Source: Streptomyces cupreus (GTDB taxonomy: Bacteria > Actinomycetota > Actinomycetes > Streptomycetales > Streptomycetaceae). Taken from it: DNA of 64,000 nt. The stretch spans positions 211,903 to 275,902 of the forward strand of contig NZ_JACMSF010000005.1 of the NCBI RefSeq assembly GCF_014257025.1, written 5' to 3'. The translations under genes and the position numbers were made by a program. How positions within the stretch are numbered: the stretch's first letter is position 1; every line of letters starts with the position of its first letter. Below the pieces are notes generated by a model that worked only from the letters and a program-made list of their open reading frames with translations, was not told where the DNA came from and searched no databases. Positions 28,094-36,898 of the stretch are shown piece by piece.

Positions 28094-29320
28094 GTGGTCA
28101 TCGTCTTCGTAGTGCTCGTCCTGGCGGTCATGGTGACCGCCAACTGGTATGTGTGGCGGCGCCTGTTCCGCGACACGACCAGCGGCCCCGGCTGGGTCCG
28201 CCGCGCGGGTGCCGCGTTGGTCGCCGGCGGCTGGCTGATGGCGTTCGGCGCCCTGGTGGCCGAGCGCACCGGCGCGCCCTTCTGGCTCCAGCGCGTACTG
28301 GCCTGGCCGGGCTTCCTGTGGCTGGCGCTCTCGATCTACCTGCTGCTGGGGCTGCTGGCGGGTGAGGCCGTACGTCCGCTGCTGCGACGGTGGCTGGAGC
28401 GGCGCAAGCCCGCCCAGGTGCCCGTACGGCAGGCGGAGCCGGTGCCGGTGGGCGCGCCCACCCCGCCCGAGCCCGAGGACCCGGCCCCCCTCGTCGCCGC
28501 GCCCTCGCGCCGCCTCTTCGTCTCCCGCGTCATCGGCGGCGCCGTCGCTACAGCGGCCGTCGGCACCGTCGGGGTCGGCACGTACGGCGTGCTGAACGGG
28601 CCGAGCGTCAAGCGGGTCACCGTCCCCCTCGCCAAGCTCCCGCGCGCCGCGCACGGTTACCGCATCGCCGTCGTGAGCGACATCCACCTGGGCCCGGTCC
28701 TCGGCAGGGGCTTCGCACAGCGGGTCGTCGACACCATCAACTCCACCCAGCCCGACATCGTCGCCGTCGTCGGCGATCTGGTCGACGGCAGCGTGAAGGA
28801 CCTGGGCCCGGCCGCGGCCCCGCTGACCCGACTCAAGGCCCCCGCCTACTTCGTCACCGGCAACCACGAGTACTTCTCCGGCGCCGAGCAGTGGGTCGAG
28901 GAGGTACGGCGACTCGGGCTGCTCCCGCTGGAGAACGCCCGCACCGAACTGCCCTGGTTCGACCTCGCCGGTGTCAACGACATCGCGGGCGAGGACGAGG
29001 GCCAGGGCCCCGACTTCGCCAAGGCGCTCGGCGACCGCGACCCGGCACGCGCGTGCGTGCTCCTCGCCCACCAGCCCGTCCAGATCCATGACGCCGTCGA
29101 GCACGGCGTCGACCTCCAGCTCTCAGGACACACCCACGGCGGCCAGCTCTGGCCCGGCAACCTCATCGCGGCCGGGGCGAATCCGACCCTGGCGGGACTT
29201 GAGCGCTACGGCGATACTCAGCTCTACGTCAGCCGCGGCGCCGGCGCCTGGGGTCCGCCCACGCGGGTCGGGGCCGAGTCGGACATCACGGTGATCGAAC
29301 TGGCCTCCAAGCAGGCCTGA
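28094..29320 (+). CDS. Membrane-anchored metallophosphoesterase (YkuE/YaeI-like)
   Basis: A 408-residue protein with about four N-terminal helices (residues 1-105), a cytoplasm/exterior linker rich in Pro and Glu, another hydrophobic segment around 135-160 that resembles a Tat or signal-anchor (RRLFVSRVIGGAVATAAV), then a calcineurin-like phosphoesterase domain. Metal-binding motifs are SDIHLGP, VGDLVDG, TGNHEYF and SGHTHGGQLWPG. Relatives act on cell-envelope phosphate esters such as UDP- or lipid-linked substrates; the substrate here is unknown. Start is GTG at 28094. Confidence 0.88.
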   Translation: MVIVFVVLVLAVMVTANWYVWRRLFRDTTSGPGWVRRAGAALVAGGWLMAFGALVAERTGAPFWLQRVLAWPGFLWLALSIYLLLGLLAGEAVRPLLRRWLERRKPAQVPVRQAEPVPVGAPTPPEPEDPAPLVAAPSRRLFVSRVIGGAVATAAVGTVGVGTYGVLNGPSVKRVTVPLAKLPRAAHGYRIAVVSDIHLGPVLGRGFAQRVVDTINSTQPDIVAVVGDLVDGSVKDLGPAAAPLTRLKAPAYFVTGNHEYFSGAEQWVEEVRRLGLLPLENARTELPWFDLAGVNDIAGEDEGQGPDFAKALGDRDPARACVLLAHQPVQIHDAVEHGVDLQLSGHTHGGQLWPGNLIAAGANPTLAGLERYGDTQLYVSRGAGAWGPPTRVGAESDITVIELASKQA

Positions 29321-29337
29321 TCCGGGGGAGCGCGCCC

Positions 29338-29679
29338 ATGTCCGACGCGTCCGTCCTGCGCCTTGCGCGCACCAGACCTGTGCTGTTCGCCGTACTGGAA
29401 ACCCTGCTCACCGGCGCCTGTGCGCTGGTGTGGTTCGCCTTCGCCGGGCTGCTGTACCTGGAGAACCGGGCGCACGAGCCGTGGGACCCGACGTATCCGC
29501 CCGCCAGGCCCTTCTGTCTGCTGGCGGTCACGGCCGCCGCCTCGCTGGTGCTCACCTGGGCGCTGCGCTGTCTGCCGAGCCGGGCCCTGCGCAGGGTCGT
29601 GGACCGGCTGATTCTTCTCCGTGCGGGGGTCGTGATCGCGGTGTGCGTCGGCGCGCTCGTGTTCGCGATCGTGTACTGA
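29338..29679 (+). CDS. Small three-helix membrane protein, unknown function
   Basis: A 113-residue protein with hydrophobic stretches at about 16-38 (LFAVLETLLTGACALVWFAF), 57-78 and 92-112, and an extracytoplasmic loop with YLENRAHEPWDPTYPP. It begins 17 bases after the phosphoesterase stop, with a GGGGGAG ribosome site, so it is probably in the same operon. I do not recognise the family beyond conserved actinobacterial membrane proteins. It is followed directly by a truncated solute-binding gene. Confidence 0.65.
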   Translation: MSDASVLRLARTRPVLFAVLETLLTGACALVWFAFAGLLYLENRAHEPWDPTYPPARPFCLLAVTAAASLVLTWALRCLPSRALRRVVDRLILLRAGVVIAVCVGALVFAIVY

Positions 29680-29706
29680 CCACGAACCTGTGCGCAGGCT
29701 GTGAAA

Positions 29707-30281
29707 CACCCACGGGGATCACCGGGCATACGACGTCGTTCTTCGACTCGTATCCGAAGCAGAACGTCGCCAAGGCGCGCGAGTTTCTTGAGGAGGCCGG
29801 GGTCAGTCTCCCCGTCCGCTTCACCTACGGCTATGCCACCGGGCGGGGTGCCGCCGCGGAGGAAACCGCCCAGTTGGAGACCGGCGGGCTGTTCAAGGTG
29901 ACGCTCAAGGGTTACGAGTGGACCGACTTCCAGAAGCGGTGGGCCACGGGGAAGCTGGACGCGTACGGCGTGGGGTGGGTCGCGGACTTCCCCGACCCGG
30001 ACACGTACGGCGCGCCTCTTGTCGGGTCCGAGGGGACCATGAACACCGGGTACAGCAGCAAGGCTGTCGATCGGCTCATCCGGGAGAGCCAGCGGTTCGC
30101 CGATCGGGGGGAGGCCGCGGACGACTTCCGTGAGTTGCAGCAGGTGATCGCCGATGATGTGCCGGTGATTCCGCTGTGGCAGGCGAAGGAGTACGTGGTG
30201 GCCAGTGCGGATGTCGGGGGCGGGCAGTATCTGTCCGACGGGACGGGTGTGTTCCGGCTTTGGCGCCTCGGCTGGATCTAG
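29707..30281 (+). pseudogene. 3' fragment of an SBP_bac_5 (peptide/nickel-type) solute-binding protein gene
   Basis: From about 29707 to the TAG at 30279-30281 one frame encodes about 190 residues matching the C-terminal third of oligopeptide-type solute-binding proteins (usually about 530-550 residues): FFDSYPKQNVAKAREFLEEAG, GYEWTDFQKRWATGKLDAY, GWVADFPDPDTYGAPL, VPVIPLWQAKEYV and QYLSDGTGVFRLW. There is no in-frame start, signal peptide or lipobox near the left edge, and similarity begins abruptly about 28 bases after the previous gene, so it is a 5'-truncated relic. Its stop overlaps the end of the convergent histidine kinase gene. Confidence 0.75.
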
Positions 30282-31738
30282 GTCGGCAGGGTGACCGTGA
30301 CCCTCAACCCCTCACCCGGAGCCGTGTCCACCACCACCTCGCCTCCGTGCGCCTTCACCACCCCCTGCACGATCGCCATGCCCAGACCGCTTCCCGCGCC
30401 TCCTCCCGCCCGGAAGAAGCGGTCGAAGATGCGGATCGCGTCCTCCTGAGCCAGCCCCGGGCCCTTGTCCCGCACGCACACCCTGACGACACCGTCCTCC
30501 CGTTCCACCCCCAGGTGGACCGGAGCGTCGACGGGCGTGTGCGTGCGGGCGTTCCCGACCAGGTTGCCCAGCACCTGCCGCAGCCCCGACTCGTCGGCGC
30601 GGACCAGGAGGGCGCCGTCCGCCGTCACCGTCACCGGACGCTCCGGCTGTTGTATGCGCAGGTCCTCCGCGGCGTCCCGGACCAGACGGCTGATGTCCAC
30701 GTTGCGGAAGCGGAGTTCGGGCTGCTGGTCCAGGCGGGCCAGGCACAGGAGTTCGTCCACCAGGCGGCCCATGCGGTCCGCCTCCGCCAACACCCGCTCC
30801 CAGGCGCGCTTGCGCTGGTCGGGGTCGTTGAGCATGCCCTTGTCGTAGAGCTGGAGATAGCCGCGTATCGCCGCGAGCGGGGTGCGCAGTTCGTGCGAGG
30901 CGTCCGCGACGAAGCGGCGGAGCTGGGCCGCGCTGCGCTCGCGGGTGCGGTAGGCCAACTCCACCTGGTGGAGCATGGAGTTGAGGGACAGCCGTAGCTG
31001 TTCCACCTCCAGGGTCGCTTCCCGGCTGGAGGGGACTCTGCGCGTCAGATCGCCCTCCGCGATGGCCGAGGAGGTCTCCACCATGTCCTCCAGCGGGCGC
31101 ATTCTGCGGCTCACGCTGAACAGGGTCAGACAGGCCAGCAGGGCCAGCAGCAGGGTGCCGAAGGCGAGGTCCAGCTTGAGGGCCTTCGCCATGCCCTCGT
31201 GCAGGGCGTCGGTGGAGTGGGCGATCAGGACCACCGGGCCGTCGGAGAGGCGGGCCGCGGTCACCCGGTACGGGGTGCCCTCCACGTCGATGTCGCGGGG
31301 CTCCGCCTCGGCGGCCAGGGCCGAGGGATCATCGACCCCGGCGGCCACCGCGCGCTGCCGTGACGTCGGTTTCAGCGGCCCCAGGGGCACCGGGCGGCCC
31401 GTACGGTCGACGGCCACGAGCACCGAACCGCTCGCGCTGGGCAGGGGTTCGGCGCCGCTGCCCGCGAACTCGTCCATGGCGATGCCCAGTTCACCGAGGG
31501 ATTCGATCTGGCGCATGCTGAACCCGGCGTTCTGCAGGGTGGAGCGGGTCGCGAGGAGCTCGGAGTCGATCCTGTCCAGGAGATAGTGGCGGGCGGTCAT
31601 CAGACTGATCGCGGTCGCCGCGACGATGCCCAGGGCGAGCAGGGCCACGTTCGCCAGCGTCAGCTTGGCGCGCAGCGAGTGGATGCCCCGAGGGCCGCAG
31701 CGCGGCACCCGGAGCCTCATGCCGGTCGGCAGCCTCAT
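30278..31738 (-). CDS. Two-component sensor histidine kinase
   Basis: A 486-residue kinase: membrane helix at about 27-49, an extracytoplasmic sensor domain (50-188), a second helix (about 189-210), a HAMP linker (RRMRPLEDMVETSSAIAEGDL), the dimerisation/phosphoacceptor box with His282 in ADASHELRTPLAAI, and the HATPase domain with GNLVGNARTHTP, DKGPGL and GSGLGMAIV. The ATG at 31738 overlaps the stop of the response-regulator gene (ATGA), the usual coupling. The sensor region has no named domain, so the signal is unknown. The nearby MMPL gene is a plausible target. Confidence 0.9.
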   Translation of the reverse strand: MRLPTGMRLRVPRCGPRGIHSLRAKLTLANVALLALGIVAATAISLMTARHYLLDRIDSELLATRSTLQNAGFSMRQIESLGELGIAMDEFAGSGAEPLPSASGSVLVAVDRTGRPVPLGPLKPTSRQRAVAAGVDDPSALAAEAEPRDIDVEGTPYRVTAARLSDGPVVLIAHSTDALHEGMAKALKLDLAFGTLLLALLACLTLFSVSRRMRPLEDMVETSSAIAEGDLTRRVPSSREATLEVEQLRLSLNSMLHQVELAYRTRERSAAQLRRFVADASHELRTPLAAIRGYLQLYDKGMLNDPDQRKRAWERVLAEADRMGRLVDELLCLARLDQQPELRFRNVDISRLVRDAAEDLRIQQPERPVTVTADGALLVRADESGLRQVLGNLVGNARTHTPVDAPVHLGVEREDGVVRVCVRDKGPGLAQEDAIRIFDRFFRAGGGAGSGLGMAIVQGVVKAHGGEVVVDTAPGEGLRVTVTLPT

Positions 31739-32424
31739 GCCAGTCCGTAGCCCACGCCCCGCCGGGTGGTGATGACCGGGGGGCCGAGGGTGTCGAGCTT
31801 GCGGCGCAGATAGCTGATGTAGGTCTCCACGACGGTCGACTCGGGCGGGGTGTGCTCGTACTGCCAGACGTGCCTGAGGAGTTGCTCCTTGGGCACGATC
31901 CGGCCGCCGTTGCGCACCAGGAAGCGCAGCAGGGCGTACTCGGTGGGGGTGAGCTCGACCGTGCGGCCCGCGCGGTGCACGGAGTACGTCGACTCGTCCA
32001 GCTCCAGATCGCCGTAGCGCAGCGGTGGGCGCTGGGGGAGGACGTCGGTGGCGCGGGTGCGGCGCAGGACGGCGGTGATGCGGGCGATCACCACGTCGAT
32101 GTCGAAGGGCTTGGTGATGTAGTCGTCGCCGAAGCCGAGAGCGCCGACGATCTCGGCGGGCGAGTCGCGCGCGGTGAGGAAGACCAGAGCCAGTCCGGGG
32201 CGCTGGACGCGCAGTTGGCGGCCGAGGGCGCGGCCGTCGCCGTCCGGCAGCATCACGTCCAGCAGCGCCACGTCCGGCCGGGTACGCCCGGCGAGCGCCA
32301 GGGCCTCGCGGACGGTGCCCGCGGTCATCACCTCGAACCGGTGGTAGCGCAGGGCGATGGCGAGGACGTCCGCGATGCTCTCCTCGTCCTCCACGACCAG
32401 CACGGTGCCCACAGCCGTAGTCAT
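31735..32424 (-). CDS. OmpR-family response regulator
   Basis: A 229-residue regulator with receiver domain (acidic pair EDE at 12-14, phosphoacceptor Asp56 in LLDVMLPDGDG, conserved Lys in YITKPFD) and an OmpR-type winged helix (about 135-229, with TPTEYALLRFLVRNGG and VVETYISYLRRKL). The ATG at 32424 gives the normal family N-terminus; longer frames add only out-of-family sequence. It is the first gene of the pair with the kinase and is divergent from the MMPL transporter gene, 158 bases away. Confidence 0.92.
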   Translation of the reverse strand: MTTAVGTVLVVEDEESIADVLAIALRYHRFEVMTAGTVREALALAGRTRPDVALLDVMLPDGDGRALGRQLRVQRPGLALVFLTARDSPAEIVGALGFGDDYITKPFDIDVVIARITAVLRRTRATDVLPQRPPLRYGDLELDESTYSVHRAGRTVELTPTEYALLRFLVRNGGRIVPKEQLLRHVWQYEHTPPESTVVETYISYLRRKLDTLGPPVITTRRGVGYGLA

Positions 32425-32582
32425 GTCCCCAGTATCGGCACGACCACTGACAGCGGGGCCGGTTCCCGCTTTGGAGTTCCTTGAGAGTCGAGCCTGTCGC
32501 ATGTCCGCGCGCGAGCCGCGCCACCGATTCTGGTGTGCAGGACCTGGGGGACCGACCGACGACCGATGAAGGAGCGTTGAGC

Positions 32583-34967
32583 GTGGCGACATTGGCACGG
32601 TGGTGCTATCGGCACCGGCTGGTGGTCCTGTTGCTGTGGGTGGGGGCACTGTTCGGCCTGGGCTTCGGCGGTTCCGCCGCGGGCACGGACTACGCGAACG
32701 TCTTCTCCCTGCCGGACACGGACTCCAAGCACGCGTACGACCTGATGGAGAAGGCATTCCCGGAGCGTGCCGGAGACACCGACACGGTGGTGTGGAAGGT
32801 GGACGAGGGTTCCGTACGGGACGACGCCGTACAGAACCGCGTCCAGCCGGCGCTGGAGAAGATCGCGGGGATGGAGGGGGTCGGTGAGGTCACCGATCCG
32901 CGGGTGAGCGAGGACGGGCGGATCGCCTACGCCGAGATCACCTTCAAGGAGCAGGCCAACGCCATCCCGAAGGAGGTGATCGAGGACATTGTCGACACCG
33001 CGCAGGCCGCCGAACAGGACGGACTCCAGGTGGAATTGGGCGGCCAGGCCATCGCCCGCACCCAGGAGCCCCCGGCGGGCACCTCCGAGGCGGTCGGCAT
33101 CCTCGCCGCGGCGGTCGTGCTGTTCCTCGCCTTCGGTTCCCTGTTCGCGATGCTGCTGCCGATCATCGTGGCCATCGCCGGTGTCGGCACCGGCATGCTC
33201 TCCACGATGCTGCTCAGCCATGTCACGAACGTTCCCGAAGTCGCCCCGCTGCTCGGCTCGTTGATCGGCCTCGGCGTCGGCATCGACTACGCGCTGTTCA
33301 TCGTGACGAGGCACCGGCGCGGCATCCTGCGCGGCATGAAGCCGGAGGACGCCGCGGTGACGGCCCTCAACACCTCCGGGCGCGCGGTGCTGTTCGCGGG
33401 CGGCACGGTGTGCATCGCGCTGGCCGGCATGCTCGTGATGAACATGCGGTTCCTGGACGGTGTGGTCATCGCGACCTCGCTGACGGTGGTGCTCAGCGTG
33501 CTCGCCGCGATCACCCTGCTGCCCGCCCTGCTTGGCCTGCTCGGCACGCGGGTGCTCAGCCGCAGGCAGCGCCGGCGGCTTGCCGCGACGGGACCGGAGC
33601 CGGAGGAGGCGAGCGGGCTCGCGGCGCGCTGGTCGACGTACGTCCAGAAGCGGCCGCGGTCCATCGCGGCGGGTGCCCTCGTCGTCATGGCGGTGCTCGC
33701 GCTGCCCGTGCTGTCGATCCGGCTCGGCGCCACCGACCAGGGCAACCACCAGGAGTCCACGACCACCCGGCAGGCCTACGACCTGCTTGCCGAGGGCTTC
33801 GGGCCCGGCTTCAACGGCCCGCTCCAGGTCGTCGTGGAGGGCACCGCCCCCGACTCGCTCGTCACCTCCATCGAGTCGACCGAGGGAGTGGCCCAAGCCG
33901 TCGCCGTGCCGCCCGCCAACGGGGTCTCGGTGATCAACGTGGTGCCGACGACCTCACCGCAGTCGGAACAGACCGACCAGCTGATCGACCGGCTGCGCGA
34001 CGACGTGATCCCACAGGCGGGCGTCGAGGCCCATGTGGGCGGTGTGACAGCCGTGTTCAAGGACTTCGCCTCGGTGACCGCGGACCGGCTGCCCTACTTC
34101 ATCGCGACGATCATCACGCTGGGCTTCCTGCTTCTGCTGGTGGCGTTCCGCTCGCTGGTCGTGCCGCTGACGGCCGCGCTGATGAACCTGATCGCGGCCG
34201 CCGCGTCGTTCGGTGTGCTGGTGGCGATCTTCCAATGGGGCTGGGGAACCGAGCTGATCGGCGTCGGCAAGGAGGGCCCGATCACCTCGTTCCTGCCGGT
34301 CATCATGCTCTCGCTGCTCTTCGGGCTCTCCATGGACTACCAGGTGTTCCTGGTCAGCCGGATGCACGAGGAGTGGGTGCACACCAAGGACAACGCCCGC
34401 GCGGTCCGGGTGGGCCTCGCGGAGACCAGCCGGGTCATCAACTGCGCGGCCCTGATCATGATCTGCGTGTTCTCCGCGTTCGTCCTCAGCGGCGACATGG
34501 AGGGCGCGATGGCGGGCGTCGGACTCGCGGCGGCGGTGGCACTGGACGCGTTCATCCTGCGTACGGCGCTGGTGCCGGCCGCGATGCATCTGCTCGGCAA
34601 CTCCAACTGGTGGCTCCCGGCCGGCCTGGAGAAGCGGCTGCCGCATCTGGCGGTCGAGCCGAAGGAGGAAGAGGTGCCGACTGCCGAGGGCGGCATGTCG
34701 GTGATCCACGGCTTCATCCGCACGGCGGACGGCGACCCGGTGGAGGGCGCGGCGGTCACCCTGCTCACGAAGGGTGGCCGCCAGCTGGACCGGGTGACAT
34801 CGCTGGCCGACGGGTCGTACATCGTCTCGGTCCCGGCCCCGGGCACCTATCTGCTGGCGGCGACGGCCGCGCCGTACGGGTCGCGGGCGCGGCATGTGAT
34901 GGTGGACGGTGAGCCGGTGGTCTACGACGTCGAGCTCGCCGAGGGCGAGGTGGACGCGGTCAACTGA
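32583..34967 (+). CDS. MMPL/RND-type transporter with C-terminal carboxypeptidase-regulatory-like domain
   Basis: A 794-residue transporter with two MMPL halves. Each half has a helix, a large outer loop and five further helices; conserved segments are LIGLGVGIDYALFIVTR in the first half and LFGLSMDYQVFLVSRMHEEW in the second. After the last helix (about residue 685) a hydrophilic region of about 85 residues begins at SVIHGFIRTADGDPVEGAAV and continues with TLLTKGGR and DGSYIVSVPAPGTYLLAA, a beta-sandwich of the CarboxypepD-regulatory type that is not part of standard MMPL proteins. GTG start at 32583 with GAAGGAG upstream. It probably exports a lipid or drug under control of the divergent two-component system. 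Confidence 0.85.
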   Translation: MATLARWCYRHRLVVLLLWVGALFGLGFGGSAAGTDYANVFSLPDTDSKHAYDLMEKAFPERAGDTDTVVWKVDEGSVRDDAVQNRVQPALEKIAGMEGVGEVTDPRVSEDGRIAYAEITFKEQANAIPKEVIEDIVDTAQAAEQDGLQVELGGQAIARTQEPPAGTSEAVGILAAAVVLFLAFGSLFAMLLPIIVAIAGVGTGMLSTMLLSHVTNVPEVAPLLGSLIGLGVGIDYALFIVTRHRRGILRGMKPEDAAVTALNTSGRAVLFAGGTVCIALAGMLVMNMRFLDGVVIATSLTVVLSVLAAITLLPALLGLLGTRVLSRRQRRRLAATGPEPEEASGLAARWSTYVQKRPRSIAAGALVVMAVLALPVLSIRLGATDQGNHQESTTTRQAYDLLAEGFGPGFNGPLQVVVEGTAPDSLVTSIESTEGVAQAVAVPPANGVSVINVVPTTSPQSEQTDQLIDRLRDDVIPQAGVEAHVGGVTAVFKDFASVTADRLPYFIATIITLGFLLLLVAFRSLVVPLTAALMNLIAAAASFGVLVAIFQWGWGTELIGVGKEGPITSFLPVIMLSLLFGLSMDYQVFLVSRMHEEWVHTKDNARAVRVGLAETSRVINCAALIMICVFSAFVLSGDMEGAMAGVGLAAAVALDAFILRTALVPAAMHLLGNSNWWLPAGLEKRLPHLAVEPKEEEVPTAEGGMSVIHGFIRTADGDPVEGAAVTLLTKGGRQLDRVTSLADGSYIVSVPAPGTYLLAATAAPYGSRARHVMVDGEPVVYDVELAEGEVDAVN

Positions 34968-34974
34968 GTGACGC

Positions 34975-35697
34975 TCAGGGGCGTCCGTCCTCGGCGGGCG
35001 CCCCTTTCGTCATGCCGGGCAGGAAGTCCGTGAACAGCTCGTGCACCTCGCGCACCAGTGGGCGCAGCACTCGGAAGCGGGCCAGGGCCACCCCGCGCGC
35101 GGTGAGGCGCGCGCCGCGCGCGGCGAGCTTGTAGCTGCGCTCGCGGTCCGGAGTCCGGTCGAAGATCCAGTAGAGCACCAGGCCCATCTGGGAGAGCCAC
35201 ATCAACTCCGGGAGCACATCCCGCAGTTCCTCAGGGACCTTGGTCTTCGTCGCCCCGGCCAGCACCTCCCGGTGGACGCTGATGGCCTCCACGCGCGCGT
35301 GCTCCGACTCCGGGGAGAACGGGCTGAGGGGGCTGTCGGGGTCGGCGGCCGTCTTGAAGAACTGCACCGCGAACTCGTGGTACGGCGTGGCCACGTCCAG
35401 CCAGGCCTTCAGCACGCCCGCGAGCCGCGCCTCCAGGTCGGTCTCCCGGTCCAGGACCTCCCGGACCGCCGCCCGGTGTTCGGCGGCGATCCGGTCGTAG
35501 AAGCCCTGGATCAGGTGTTCCTTGCCCTCGAAGTAGTAGTACGCGTTGCCGACGGAGACCCCGGCCTCCTGGGCGATGGCCCGCATCGTCGTCTTGTCGT
35601 AGCCGCGTTCCTGGAACAGTCGCATCGCGGTCTCCAGGATCAGCGCGCGGGTCTGCTCGGACTTGCTGGGCTCGGGGCTGTCGTTCTTCGAGGGCAC
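34975..35697 (-). CDS. TetR-family transcriptional regulator
   Basis: A 240-residue repressor. The helix-turn-helix lies at about residues 35-65 (TTMRAIAQEAGVSVGNAYYYF), followed by a long all-helical ligand domain. The gene is convergent with the MMPL transporter (eight bases between stops), so it may or may not regulate it. The start at 35697 gives a typical N-terminus with a Lys/Ser/Glu-rich tail. The target sites are unknown; twin TTGAAC dyads found 2 kb away are one candidate, but nothing in the sequence proves the link. Confidence 0.88.
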   Translation of the reverse strand: MPSKNDSPEPSKSEQTRALILETAMRLFQERGYDKTTMRAIAQEAGVSVGNAYYYFEGKEHLIQGFYDRIAAEHRAAVREVLDRETDLEARLAGVLKAWLDVATPYHEFAVQFFKTAADPDSPLSPFSPESEHARVEAISVHREVLAGATKTKVPEELRDVLPELMWLSQMGLVLYWIFDRTPDRERSYKLAARGARLTARGVALARFRVLRPLVREVHELFTDFLPGMTKGAPAEDGRP

Positions 35698-35720
35698 GGA
35701 GGGAGCCTAACCAGCCCTGC

Positions 35721-36710
35721 TCAGGAGGACTGCGCCGCCTGGTACAGGTTCTGCGCGTCCGCGCCGAAGTACGGGCCGTACATCCGGTTCGGGAAGAAGT
35801 TGTACTTGAAGCTGTTCACCGAGGACAGCAGGCCGGTGCCGCTGGCCTCGTTGAACTGCGTGAACCACGGACCGCCGCTGGAGCCGCCGGTCATGTTGCA
35901 GGTCATGCCGTGGTCACTGGAGAGCAGGAAGTCCCGGCTGGTGTTGCCGCTGCAGTAGATGAACTTCTCGCCGTCGTAGGGCGAGGCGGCCGGGAAGCCG
36001 AAGGAGTACATGCGCAGGTTGTAGCCGGTGTTGAAGGCCAGCCCCTGGCCGCCGACGACGTCGGTGAGCCGTTGTCCGTCCAGCGGGGCGACGACGGCCG
36101 CGCCGATGTCGTAGTTGATGTCCTCGCTCGCCGTCCACTGAGGTGTGGACAGGGTCCTGGCGGCGCTCCAGCGGCCGTACGGGGACTGCCCGTCGTGGTA
36201 GCCGGGGACGAAGACCCAGTTGGTGTGCCAGGCGCCGTCCAGTTTCACGCAGTGGCCCGCGGTGATGACCGTGCTCTTGTTGGCGCTGGTGACCGCGTTG
36301 CCGGAACAGGACGCCGTACGGCCCTGGTAGGTGAAGAACACGCGTCCCGCGGTGTTGACGACCGCGCCGCCGCCGGTCCACTGGCTGCCCCCGTTGGGGA
36401 AGGCGAGGATGCCGACGTCCGCCGCCGTGCCCGGCGCGGTGGGCGCGACGGTCGTCTTCGTGCCCTTGGCGGGCGTCGAGCCACTGCCGGGCTGTCCGTC
36501 GAGCAGGTCCAGCGGGGCGGCCGCCCGCATCCGCTCCGGCGTCCAGAAGTCGCGTGCCTTCTCCTGCGCGGCGGCGGTGACCGGGCTGACGCCGGTGTCG
36601 GACCTCGGGGCGGGCGCCGCGCCGGCGGGTGCGGCGAGGACGCCGGTGGCGAGCAGCGCGGTGACGCCGGCCAGGGCACCGAGGACGGTTATGCGGTGTG
36701 TGCCTCTCAC
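35721..36710 (-). CDS. Secreted trypsin-like serine protease
   Basis: A 329-residue exported protease. The GTG at 36710 follows an AAGGAG site; the signal peptide ends APAGAAPAP and a propeptide region continues to about residue 90. The chymotrypsin-fold domain has the His motif VITAGHCV, a catalytic Asp candidate in DINYDIGAAVV and the nucleophile Ser in NMTGGSSGGPWF. A pair of cysteines (YCSGN and MTCNMTGG) could form the disulfide near the active site. It most resembles V8-like glutamyl endopeptidases of actinobacteria. It is divergent from nothing; the upstream gene reads in the same direction but is separated by a terminator-like hairpin. Confidence 0.85.
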   Translation of the reverse strand: MRGTHRITVLGALAGVTALLATGVLAAPAGAAPAPRSDTGVSPVTAAAQEKARDFWTPERMRAAAPLDLLDGQPGSGSTPAKGTKTTVAPTAPGTAADVGILAFPNGGSQWTGGGAVVNTAGRVFFTYQGRTASCSGNAVTSANKSTVITAGHCVKLDGAWHTNWVFVPGYHDGQSPYGRWSAARTLSTPQWTASEDINYDIGAAVVAPLDGQRLTDVVGGQGLAFNTGYNLRMYSFGFPAASPYDGEKFIYCSGNTSRDFLLSSDHGMTCNMTGGSSGGPWFTQFNEASGTGLLSSVNSFKYNFFPNRMYGPYFGADAQNLYQAAQSS

Positions 36711-36807
36711 GCGTACTCCTTCTGTGAGGGGTGCGGAGTGGATCGAACCGTGCAGCAGCGTCCCACTCGGGCCGAATTTTGGAAGAGTGCATGCCAAAAC
36801 AGGCCGA

Positions 36808-36836
36808 AACCCGGCCGTTCGCGGTCCGGCCGGGTT
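36808..36836 (-). terminator. Hairpin between the DCC gene and the protease gene
   Basis: AACCCGGCCG (36808-36817) pairs perfectly with CGGCCGGGTT (36827-36836) around a nine-base loop. On the minus strand it is followed by a T-rich stretch (CTGTTTTGG). It lies 36 bases after the DCC gene stop and would end that transcript before the protease gene. Confidence 0.6.
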
Positions 36837-36844
36837 CACATCCG

Positions 36845-36898
36845 GTTCGGCGCGCTGTCCTGCCGTCCGTTCTAGTTCGGCGCGCTGTACTGCCATCC
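36845..36898. repeat. Short tandem duplication across the 3' end of the DCC gene
   Basis: A 24-base unit beginning GTTCGGCGCGCTGT occurs at 36845-36868 and again at 36875-36898 with two mismatches, a period of 30 bases. One copy holds the last codons of the DCC gene, the other lies just beyond its stop in the same frame, so an ancestral C-terminal duplication has been cut off by the stop codon. Confidence 0.6.
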
